A DNA stretch of 7,563 nt from Actinomycetes bacterium (GTDB lineage Bacteria; Actinomycetota; Acidimicrobiia; Acidimicrobiales; RAAP-2): NCBI GenBank assembly GCA_021841725.1, contig JAKCEC010000060.1, forward strand, positions 1 to 7,563, read 5' to 3'. The notes below the pieces were generated by a model, which saw nothing but the letters and a program-made list of their open reading frames with translations, ran no database searches and had not been told where the DNA came from. This document shows, in pieces, positions 1 through 5,133 of the stretch (the first letter of the stretch is position 1; every line of letters begins with the position of its first letter). Made by a program: the position numbers and the translations under genes.

Positions 1-183
1 CGCCCCTCCTCCATCCAGATGGCCGTGGTGACGGGGGGACCGCGCCTCGCCGCCGCCGAGTCCGGCCTCGTGGCCGGATTCACCTCGACCGAGTTCTCCA
101 TCGTCTCGGGGGGCCTCGCCTGCATCGCGGGCGTGGCGCTCCTGGCGTGGCGACGGCCGAGTTTCTGGGGCGAGCCGGTCTAA
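1..183 (+). CDS. C-terminal fragment of a probable MFS transporter
   Basis: Frame 1 is open from the window edge to a TAA stop and encodes the last 60 residues of a protein whose start lies outside the window. It begins RPSSIQMAVVTGGPRLAAAE and continues with a Ser/Thr/Gly-rich stretch, then a hydrophobic helix (about residues 36-54: IVSGGLACIAGVALLAW), and ends in a short charged tail (RRPSFWGEPV). A final helix preceded by a loop with 'GPRLAAAESG' and followed by a basic cytoplasmic tail resembles the end of EntS-like major facilitator superfamily efflux proteins. That assignment rests on resemblance recalled from the family, not on a diagnostic motif, so any polytopic membrane protein remains possible. 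The stop overlaps the stop of rlmN on the other strand by 4 bp. Confidence 0.55.
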   Translation, partial: RPSSIQMAVVTGGPRLAAAESGLVAGFTSTEFSIVSGGLACIAGVALLAWRRPSFWGEPV

Positions 184-1220
184 CGCGCGCGCAGCGTCAC
201 GCGCGTCGGGTGCGCGTTGGTGACCGCGGCGAGCTGACCGCACGCCGCGTCGATCGACCGGCCCCGGGTGTTGCGCACCGTGACGTTGACGCCGAGCTCC
301 TCGAGTCCGAGGCGGAACTCGTGCACGCGCGACGAGCGCGTCCCGCGCACCAGGTAGCCCGGGGTGGGGTTGAGCGGGATCAGGTTGACGTGCGCGCGCA
401 GACCCGCCGCGTAGTCGGCGAGTTCGTGCATCGCCCGGTCCGTGTCGTTCACCCCGTCGATGAGCGCCCACTCGAAGCTCAGCCGGCGCGAGGTGGTGGC
501 CAGCCACCTCTCGCAGGCCGCGTAGAGCCGCTCGAGGGGGTACCGGCGATTGAGCGGGACGAGCTCGTCACGGGTCTCGTTGTTGGCCGCGTGCAAACTC
601 ACCGCCAGGGTCAGGGGCAGGCCCTCGTCGGCCAACCGTTCGATCGCCGGGGCGACGCCCACCGTGGACACCGTGAGGTGGCGCGCCGACATCGCGCGGT
701 ACTCGTGGAGCCGGCGCACGACCCCGACGGTCACGCGATAGTTGGCCAACGGCTCGCCCATGCCCATGAAGACCACGTTCGAGAGGCGCCGCGGCGCGGC
801 GTAGCGCGCGGCGAACATGACCTGTTCGACGACCTCGCCGACGCTGAGGTGGCGCGTGAAACCCGCCTGGCCCGTGGCGCAGAACGTGCACCCCATCGCG
901 CAGCCCGCCTGGGAGGACACGCACACGGTGACGCGGTCGGCGTAACTCATCAGGACCGTCTCGATGGTCGCCCCGTCGTGCAGGCGAAAGACCCACTTGC
1001 GCGTCGCGCCGAGGTCACTGGCCACGTCGTTGGCCACCTCGAGGGCCGACGGGAATTCCTCGGCCAGGCGCCGGCGCAGGCCCGTGGGCACGGTGGTGAT
1101 GTCGCCCAGGGCGAGCCCCTCGTCCCAGAGGCCCCGCCAGACCTGCTCGGCGCGGTACCGCGGCTCGTCGCCCAGGTGCGCCGCCAGGGCGGCGGGGTCG
1201 AGTTCGTAGATCGAGGGCAC
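180..1220 (-). CDS. rlmN: Dual-specificity 23S rRNA/tRNA adenine C2-methyltransferase RlmN
   Basis: RlmN is a cytoplasmic radical-SAM enzyme that methylates C2 of A2503 in 23S rRNA and of A37 in some tRNAs. The 346-residue product is near the usual family length. The radical-SAM cluster motif CxxxCxxC is Cys107, Cys111 and Cys114 (GCAMGCTFC). The two cysteines of the ping-pong methyl transfer mechanism are present: Cys100 in VCVSSQAG, matching E. coli Cys118, and Cys327 in DAACGQL, matching E. coli Cys355. The motif GMGEPLANY (about 153-161) and the C-terminal RNTRGRSIDAACGQL block are also typical. The Cfr resistance enzymes share the fold, but GQL after the last cysteine and the housekeeping context favour RlmN. 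Translation starts at GTG: an in-frame TAG lies four codons upstream, and there is no earlier start and no Shine-Dalgarno sequence. The gene appears monocistronic, convergent with the transporter fragment and divergent from the dehydrogenase. Confidence 0.96.
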   Translation of the reverse strand: MPSIYELDPAALAAHLGDEPRYRAEQVWRGLWDEGLALGDITTVPTGLRRRLAEEFPSALEVANDVASDLGATRKWVFRLHDGATIETVLMSYADRVTVCVSSQAGCAMGCTFCATGQAGFTRHLSVGEVVEQVMFAARYAAPRRLSNVVFMGMGEPLANYRVTVGVVRRLHEYRAMSARHLTVSTVGVAPAIERLADEGLPLTLAVSLHAANNETRDELVPLNRRYPLERLYAACERWLATTSRRLSFEWALIDGVNDTDRAMHELADYAAGLRAHVNLIPLNPTPGYLVRGTRSSRVHEFRLGLEELGVNVTVRNTRGRSIDAACGQLAAVTNAHPTRVTLRAR

Positions 1221-1226
1221 CGTTCC

Positions 1227-1232
1227 ACGCTA
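1227..1232 (-). promoter_or_regulatory. Leaderless -10 element of rlmN (TAGCGT)
   Basis: Read on the minus strand, TAGCGT is followed by six bases (GGAACG) and then the GTG start of rlmN. In actinobacteria a TANNNT hexamer whose last T sits at -7 relative to a start codon is the usual layout of a leaderless transcript. No Shine-Dalgarno sequence and no recognisable -35 box precede the gene. The exporter ATPase at 4554 has the same layout with the same spacing, which strengthens the call. The transcription start is inferred, not shown. Confidence 0.55.
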
Positions 1233-1300
1233 ATGGCCGCGGCGCCACCCCCGGGTGCGCCGGGGTCCCCATCTCTGCTTGACTCGGGGGGAGTGTGATC

Positions 1301-1307
1301 AAAGGAG
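1301..1307 (+). promoter_or_regulatory. Ribosome binding site fixing the dehydrogenase start
   Basis: AAAGGAG ends four bases before the ATG at 1312. It settles the start: the frame is open further upstream, back to about 1255, but the extension has no ribosome binding site and adds residues absent from short-chain dehydrogenases. The protein then begins [13 protein letters not shown], giving the usual N-terminal distance to the glycine motif. Confidence 0.8.
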
Positions 1308-1311
1308 TGAC

Positions 1312-2088
1312 ATGGAACTGAACAACACCTCCGCCCTCGTCACGGGCGGGGCCTCGGGGCTCGGTGAGGCCACGGTGCGCGCCCTGGCCGCGCGCGGCGC
1401 GCGCGTGGTGGTCGTGGACCTCAACGCCGAGCGCGGTGAGGCCGTCGCCGCGTCCGTCCAGGGGGTCTTCGCGTCGTGCGACGTGACCGACCCCGCGCAG
1501 GTCATCGCCGCCATCGACGCGGCCACGGCGTTGGCCCCGCTGTGGAGCGTCGTCAACTGCGCGGGCATCGCCTGGGCGCAGCGCACCGTCGGCAAGGACG
1601 GCGAGTACGCGTCGGCCCACGACCTCGACGTCTACCGCAAGGTCATCGAGGTCAACCTGATCGGCACCTTCAACGTCTGTCGCCTCGCGGCCACCGCCAT
1701 GAGCCACAACACCCCCGACGACGACGGGGGGCGCGGCGCCCTCGTGAACACCGCGTCGGTGGCCGCCCAGGACGGACAGATCGGCCAGGTCGCCTACTCC
1801 TCGTCCAAGGGGGGCATCGTCGGACTCACCCTGCCACTGGCGCGCGACTTGAGCGCCGTGGGCGTGCGCGCGAACTGCATCCTGCCGGGACTGATCGACA
1901 CCCCCATCTACGGCTTCGCCCCCGAATCCGAGGAGTTCAAGGCCCGCCTGGCCAGTGGCGTCCTCTTCCCCCACCGCTTGGGCCAACCCAGCGAGTTCGC
2001 CTCACTCGCCGTCGAACTACTCGCCAACAGCTACATGAACGCCGCGTGCGTGCGCCTCGACGCCGGCGTGCGACTGCCCCCGAAGTGA
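1312..2088 (+). CDS. SDR-family 3-hydroxyacyl-CoA dehydrogenase type 2 (HSD10)-like oxidoreductase
   Basis: This is a 258-residue classical short-chain dehydrogenase/reductase, a soluble NAD(P)(H)-dependent enzyme. The cofactor motif TGGASGLG is at residues 11-18. Asp36 at the end of the second strand (RVVVVD) suggests preference for NAD over NADP. VNCAGIA (81-87) is the NAG-type motif, and the catalytic tetrad is Asn115, Ser149 (NTASVAA), Tyr162 and Lys166 (YSSSK). The blocks [32 protein letters not shown] and [16 protein letters not shown] closely follow mammalian HSD17B10 as I recall it. That enzyme oxidises 2-methyl-3-hydroxybutyryl-CoA in isoleucine breakdown, short 3-hydroxyacyl-CoAs and some hydroxysteroids. 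The oxidoreductase class is clear, and the acyl-CoA substrate is inferred. No beta-oxidation genes flank it here. The stop lies one base from the convergent permease stop. Confidence 0.88.
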   Translation: MELNNTSALVTGGASGLGEATVRALAARGARVVVVDLNAERGEAVAASVQGVFASCDVTDPAQVIAAIDAATALAPLWSVVNCAGIAWAQRTVGKDGEYASAHDLDVYRKVIEVNLIGTFNVCRLAATAMSHNTPDDDGGRGALVNTASVAAQDGQIGQVAYSSSKGGIVGLTLPLARDLSAVGVRANCILPGLIDTPIYGFAPESEEFKARLASGVLFPHRLGQPSEFASLAVELLANSYMNAACVRLDAGVRLPPK

Positions 2089-2089
2089 G

Positions 2090-3676
2090 TCACGACACGA
2101 CGTCGCGACGCGCGTAACACCACGCCCCCCTCGCGCCGATGGCGAGGCCCACCGCGCTCAACCACGCCAACCCGCCGAGGTTGAACGGCTGCACCGGCAC
2201 CGCGCGCAGGTAGTGGAACGGGTCGCTCGCCATGACCAGCGCGGGCCAGTGCAACGTCGGACCGAGGGCCTGCACCACGTACTCGACCAGGATGAAGATC
2301 GCGCCCACCGCGAAGGCCACCCGCGCCCAGCGCGCCACCAACCACACCGCGACGCCGGTCATGAAGGGGATGAGACCGAGGGAGCTCCCCATCGCCTCGG
2401 CGACCGTGCTCAGCGCCATCGGGGTGCCGCTGACGCGCACCCCCCACCACATCGCCAGGACGGTCGCGAGCGTGGCCACCGTCACCGCGAGGAGACCGCT
2501 GGCCACCACGCTCGCCAACCACACGTCGCGCCGGGGTCCCGTGGCGAGCGCCACGTCGAGGCGCCCGCGCGCCTCGTCGCTCGCGGCACTCGCAATCCAC
2601 GAGGCGATCAGCATCGTGAACGCCACCGACATCAGCACCGCGGCGATGGCGACGAAGCCGACCCCCGACACCATGGCCCCCAGGCCCCAGCGGGTGAGGA
2701 GGGCCACGTAGCCCGGGTCGGTGTGCGCCAACGACACCAGGGCGTGGGTCAAGTACCCCAGAATCGCGCCGAAGAGGGCGAGGCCGACCGTCCACCAGCG
2801 CCAGACACTCGCGCGCTCTCGCCAGGCGAAGGTCCAGGGCGAACCCAGTTGACGCGCCCGCGGCGGCGCCGAATCGGCGTGCGTCCACAACGCCGCACCG
2901 ACGTCGCGGCGCCCCTGCAACCACCACAACGCCAGGCACACCACGAGGGGTCCGCCCAGCGCCGGTGCCAACGCGGCGGCGTCGCTGCGTTCGAAAGCCC
3001 CCACCTTCTCGACCCAGCCGAAGAACGTGGCGTCGCGCAGCCACAGCGTGGCGGGGCTGGCGTCGGCCACCACGCGCGTGAAGAAGGCCACCACGACGAT
3101 CACCAGGCTCGCCTGACTCGCCGCGCGTCGCGGCGCGGCGAGTTGGGTCGCCAAGAGACCAACGCTCGTGCCCGACCACGACGCGGCGACGACGCCCAGG
3201 GCGAAGTACGTCGAGCCGCCCGGGGCCTGGCCCCCCAGCCACATCGTCAATCCCGACACCGCCCCGAGGACCGCGCCGCTCGCCAGGAGCACCCAGGTCG
3301 TCGACGCCAGTACCGCGTCGCGCCCGTAGCGCCCGATGACCATCACGTCCCAGGACCCGTCGTCCTCGTGCGCGCGCGTCAGTCGCGTCGCGGTGAGGGC
3401 CGCCCAGAGCGCGACCGCGAGGAGCAAGAACGCGCCCATCTTCCAGACCACGAAGAGGCCGCCGTTGTCGAGGTTGGCGACGCGTCCGTAGAGGGCGGCG
3501 ACCGCCGGATTCTGCACCAGGGGCTCGAGCCCCGCCATCGCCGCCACGCCGCCACTGGCGACGTAGGAGCGCAGGCCGACCTCGACGACCGCCGCGAGGA
3601 GCACCGCCACGACCAGCACGCCGGTGCGTATCTCGCGCGCGGCGGCGGCGCGGACCGTCGTGAGGGGCCGGCTCAC
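2090..3676 (-). CDS. ABC exporter permease, TnrB3-type (duplicated ABC-2 membrane protein)
   Basis: The 528-residue protein has about 12 hydrophobic segments, including approximately 20-37, 78-96, 122-146, 156-178, 190-204, 240-253, 296-315, 333-361, 386-410, 432-449, 454-471 and 502-516. It has two homologous halves: the cytoplasmic loop after the second helix (about 103-125, HEDDGSWDV...GRYGRDAVLAS) recurs at about 367-389 (DEARGRLDV...GPRRDVWLAS), sharing the acidic pair, Asp-Val, Gly, Arg and Leu-Ala-Ser positions. One chain therefore likely supplies both membrane halves of the transporter. Length, duplication and the partner ATPase fit the COG3559 group annotated as putative exporters of polyketide antibiotics. 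The real cargo is unknown, and no biosynthetic genes are nearby. The GTG start overlaps the ATPase stop (GTGA), which implies translational coupling; no separate ribosome binding site is evident. Confidence 0.87.
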   Translation of the reverse strand: MSRPLTTVRAAAAREIRTGVLVVAVLLAAVVEVGLRSYVASGGVAAMAGLEPLVQNPAVAALYGRVANLDNGGLFVVWKMGAFLLLAVALWAALTATRLTRAHEDDGSWDVMVIGRYGRDAVLASTTWVLLASGAVLGAVSGLTMWLGGQAPGGSTYFALGVVAASWSGTSVGLLATQLAAPRRAASQASLVIVVVAFFTRVVADASPATLWLRDATFFGWVEKVGAFERSDAAALAPALGGPLVVCLALWWLQGRRDVGAALWTHADSAPPRARQLGSPWTFAWRERASVWRWWTVGLALFGAILGYLTHALVSLAHTDPGYVALLTRWGLGAMVSGVGFVAIAAVLMSVAFTMLIASWIASAASDEARGRLDVALATGPRRDVWLASVVASGLLAVTVATLATVLAMWWGVRVSGTPMALSTVAEAMGSSLGLIPFMTGVAVWLVARWARVAFAVGAIFILVEYVVQALGPTLHWPALVMASDPFHYLRAVPVQPFNLGGLAWLSAVGLAIGARGAWCYARRDVVS

Positions 3677-4554
3677 GTCGCGGCGGACTCGTCGTAGAAA
3701 CGCAGGAAGATCTCCTCGAGGGAGGACTCGCGTCCGTGGACCGCGGTGACGCCACTCGCGGCCAGGGCGGCGAAGAACGCGCGCGGCGGCCCCGAGACCG
3801 TGACGCGCACCCCGTCGGGCAGCGGTTCCACGTGGATCACGCCCTCGACCGCGCGCAGGTCACCGACGTCGCCGGTGACGTCGAATTCCACGCCGACGCG
3901 CGAGCGCAGTTCGGCCACGTCGGCGACGGTGAAGAGTTGGCCCGAGCGGATCATGGCGACGCGGCTACAGAGGTGTTCGACCTCGCTGAGCATGTGCGAA
4001 CTCAGGAGGACCGCCTGCCCACGGGCGCGCGCCTCGACCACGCACTCGCGGAACACGCGCTCCATCAACGGATCCAGTCCCGACGTGGGCTCGTCGAGCA
4101 GGAGGACCTCGGCGCGCGTCGAGAACGCCGCGATCAGGGCCACCTTCTGGCGGTTGCCCTTGGAGTACGCGCGCATCCGCTTGCGCGTGTCGAGTTCGAA
4201 CCGGTCGACCAATTCTCGGGTGTAGGCCGCGTCACCGCTGCCGTGCAGCGACGCCAGTAGCGTGAGGGTGTCGGCGCCGGTCAGTTGCGGCCACAGCGCG
4301 ACGTCGCCCGGCACGTAGGCCACCCGGGCGCGGGCGCTCGGTGAGCCCGCGGGGTGTCCGAGCACCCGCACCGACCCCGAGGTCGGGCGCAACAGACCCA
4401 GGGCCAGGCGCAGCGTGGTCGACTTGCCCGCCCCGTTGGGTCCGAGGAACCCCAGTACCTCCCCGGGGGCGAGGGTCAAGGTCACGTGGTCCACCGCGCG
4501 GGTGGTGCCGTACTCCTTGACGAGGTCGTCGATGTCCAGGGCGAGCGTCGTCAC
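3673..4554 (-). CDS. ABC exporter ATP-binding protein, TnrB2-type
   Basis: This 293-residue ATPase is the energising subunit of the exporter encoded immediately downstream. Visible motifs are Walker A GPNGAGKST (38-46), a modified signature YSKGNRQK (130-137) in place of LSGGQ, Walker B LLLDEPTSGLDP (151-162) with Asp154 and Glu155, and the switch histidine His187 (SSH). The Q-loop region reads VPGDVALWPQLTG; PGD at this place is a variant I associate with TnrB2-like subunits. Residues from about 220 form a C-terminal accessory domain ending in SLEEIFLRFYDE, typical of ABC-2 drug-export ATPases. The start is GTG: an in-frame TAA lies just upstream, no Shine-Dalgarno sequence is present, and a TANNNT element sits six bases away. 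The stop codon overlaps the permease start. Self-resistance or lipid export are both plausible roles, and the sequence does not decide between them. Confidence 0.93.
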   Translation of the reverse strand: MTTLALDIDDLVKEYGTTRAVDHVTLTLAPGEVLGFLGPNGAGKSTTLRLALGLLRPTSGSVRVLGHPAGSPSARARVAYVPGDVALWPQLTGADTLTLLASLHGSGDAAYTRELVDRFELDTRKRMRAYSKGNRQKVALIAAFSTRAEVLLLDEPTSGLDPLMERVFRECVVEARARGQAVLLSSHMLSEVEHLCSRVAMIRSGQLFTVADVAELRSRVGVEFDVTGDVGDLRAVEGVIHVEPLPDGVRVTVSGPPRAFFAALAASGVTAVHGRESSLEEIFLRFYDESAAT

Positions 4555-4560
4555 GTATGG

Positions 4561-4566
4561 AAGTTA
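4561..4566 (-). promoter_or_regulatory. Leaderless -10 element of the ABC exporter operon (TAACTT)
   Basis: On the minus strand TAACTT is followed by six bases (CCATAC) and the GTG start of the ATPase. This is the same TANNNT-N6-GTG layout as rlmN. The first three bases of the element are also the in-frame TAA that limits the upstream extension of the ATPase reading frame. A perfect inverted repeat begins four bases further upstream and covers the -35 region. Confidence 0.6.
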
Positions 4567-4570
4567 CCGT

Positions 4571-4593
4571 GCGACCCGTCCGGTACGGGTCGC
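4571..4593. promoter_or_regulatory. Perfect inverted repeat at the exporter promoter, probable operator
   Basis: The arms GCGACCCGT and ACGGGTCGC are perfect 9-base reverse complements around the spacer CCGGT. The repeat lies between the stop of the small membrane-protein gene (4602) and the -10 element of the ATPase, covering about -17 to -39 relative to the GTG. That placement suits a dimeric repressor site. As RNA it would form a 9-bp hairpin and might end transcription of the upstream gene, but no T-run follows on either strand, so an intrinsic terminator is less likely. Confidence 0.5.
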
Positions 4594-4601
4594 GGCCGCC
4601 C

Positions 4602-4916
4602 TCAGGGCAGCGCGATGTCGTCGAGCAACGGCGCGCGCGCGTCGACGTCGTCGACGTCGGAGTCCTTGATCGGGTGCACCAGCGTCCAGTGCCGGCCCAC
4701 GGGACAGTACTGGAAGCGGTACCACCCGAGGCGTAGCGACGTGACCGAGACGCCCGGCACCCAAATGGTGCGAAAGACGTGTCCGTCGCGACAGCGCACC
4801 CGGGTGCGCCCGCCGAGACCCGAGTAGCCCCGACGGCGCGCGAGCACCGTGGCGACCACGTAGAAGACGACGACGCCGAGGGCGACGCACCGGCGCGTCC
4901 GGGAACGATTTTTCAT
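4602..4916 (-). CDS. Small single-pass membrane protein with paired Cys/His motifs, function unknown
   Basis: The product is 104 residues. The N-terminus is basic (MKNRSRTRR), followed by one hydrophobic helix at about 10-26 (CVALGVVVFYVVATVLA) and a basic RRR anchor, so the rest is probably cytoplasmic. The soluble part holds RCRDGH (Cys42, His46), a conserved-looking core WVPGVSVTSLRLGWYRFQ, then YCPVGRHW (Cys71, His76), and an acidic tail with DVDDVD. The spaced C-x3-H and C-x4-H pairs could bind one metal ion as a small zinc-ribbon-like unit; that is inference. I recall similar 'CR-GH ... CP-G-HW' small proteins in other actinobacteria, all without known function. The start is chosen by AGGAGG just upstream; an ATG five codons earlier overlaps that site and is disfavoured. 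The gene diverges from ppsA and precedes the exporter operon, from which the dyad and -10 element separate it. Confidence 0.75.
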   Translation of the reverse strand: MKNRSRTRRCVALGVVVFYVVATVLARRRGYSGLGGRTRVRCRDGHVFRTIWVPGVSVTSLRLGWYRFQYCPVGRHWTLVHPIKDSDVDDVDARAPLLDDIALP

Positions 4917-4920
4917 GCTG

Positions 4921-4926
4921 CCTCCT
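4921..4926 (-). promoter_or_regulatory. Ribosome binding site of the small membrane-protein gene
   Basis: On the minus strand AGGAGG is followed by CAGC and the ATG at 4916. This strong match to the 16S anti-Shine-Dalgarno sequence picks that ATG over the in-frame ATG at 4931, which lies upstream of the site and could not use it. Confidence 0.75.
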
Positions 4927-4985
4927 GTCATCGCGCCGCGACACTGGCCCCTCGCCGCGGCGAAGAGGGCGTGAGACCCACGGTA

Positions 4986-5038
4986 GTGACCCGCGGCGGG
5001 TTCGGGCGCGGGTGACCCCGGGTCCGAGGTCACCCGCG
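4986..5038. repeat. Three-arm inverted repeat cluster (GTGACCCGCG-type)
   Basis: Arms at 5007-5017 (CGCGGGTGACC) and 5028-5038 (GGTCACCCGCG) are perfect 11-base reverse complements with a 10-base spacer. A third copy, GTGACCCGCG at 4986-4995, matches the right arm at 9 of 10 positions in the same orientation, so the middle arm can also pair with it (one mismatch, 11-base spacer). The cluster could bind a dimeric regulator of either divergent gene. If transcribed, it could fold in two mutually exclusive ways. Confidence 0.55.
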
Positions 5039-5076
5039 GCGCGCACTCATGACCTTGTCCCCTACGCGGCGCGCGG

Positions 5077-5098
5077 CGCTTCCAGCATGCTGGAAGCG
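5077..5098. promoter_or_regulatory. Perfect 22-bp palindrome upstream of ppsA, probable operator
   Basis: CGCTTCCAGCA is followed directly by its exact reverse complement TGCTGGAAGCG, with no spacer and no mismatch. The element ends 35 bases before the ppsA ATG. The arms are less GC-rich than the surroundings, and the flanks break the symmetry cleanly on both sides. It lies in front of divergent genes, where a terminator is not expected, and no T-run follows. It does not match the actinobacterial LexA, HspR, CIRCE, GlxR or Zur sites I remember. A binding site for a homodimeric transcription factor acting on ppsA is the simplest reading. Confidence 0.55.
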
Positions 5099-5121
5099 GT
5101 CGGCCCACGTCCGACGCGAAT

Positions 5122-5130
5122 GGAGCGGGG
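5122..5130 (+). promoter_or_regulatory. Ribosome binding site of ppsA
   Basis: GGAGCGGGG precedes the ATG at 5134. GGAG ends eight bases before the start codon, a normal distance. It supports [10 protein letters not shown] as the N-terminus. The two nearby upstream ATGs, at 5087 and 5120, are out of frame with ppsA. Confidence 0.65.
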
Positions 5131-5133
5131 TTC

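Larger units (their letters stand above)
4917..5133. other. Divergent intergenic region between the small membrane-protein gene and ppsA
   Basis: These 217 bases are the longest non-coding stretch in the window. They hold the ribosome binding site of the leftward gene (4921-4926), a 12-base palindrome at 4952-4963, three related 10-11 base arms between 4986 and 5038, a perfect 22-bp palindrome at 5077-5098, and the ribosome binding site of ppsA. I find no convincing -35/-10 pair for ppsA. On the minus strand, TACCGT at 4985-4980 is a weak TANNNT candidate for the leftward gene. Open frames through here lack start signals and read as chance in high-GC DNA. Confidence 0.7.

Noticed and set aside
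1241..1261. Imperfect hairpin GGCGC-ACCC / GGGT-GCGCC between rlmN and the dehydrogenase
   Set aside because: It needs a bulge and a two-base loop and is nearly pure G+C, so chance pairing in this base composition is enough to explain it. The flanking genes diverge, so no terminator is expected.
1279..1284. TTGACT as a -35 box for the dehydrogenase gene
   Set aside because: A hexamer resembling -10 is missing at 16-18 bases downstream; that place is occupied by the ribosome binding site.
147..1298. Long plus-strand open frame (383 codons) opposite rlmN
   Set aside because: It is the antisense shadow of rlmN. Its translation is Arg/His/Ala/Gly/Val-rich with no domain motif, while the minus strand carries every RlmN catalytic motif.
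2213..3697. Long plus-strand open frame (494 codons) opposite the permease
   Set aside because: The composition is extremely rich in Arg, His, Gly and Glu, as expected from the complement of hydrophobic high-GC codons. The permease frame on the other strand has proper membrane segments and a translationally coupled start.
4641..4658. Tandem GTCGACGTC repeat
   Set aside because: Two 9-base copies within the coding sequence that spell the acidic DVD-DVD part of the small membrane protein. Codon repetition explains it.
4952..4963. 12-base palindrome TCGCCGCGGCGA
   Set aside because: Short and composed almost entirely of G and C. Such palindromes are common by chance in this DNA, unlike the 22-bp element at 5077-5098.
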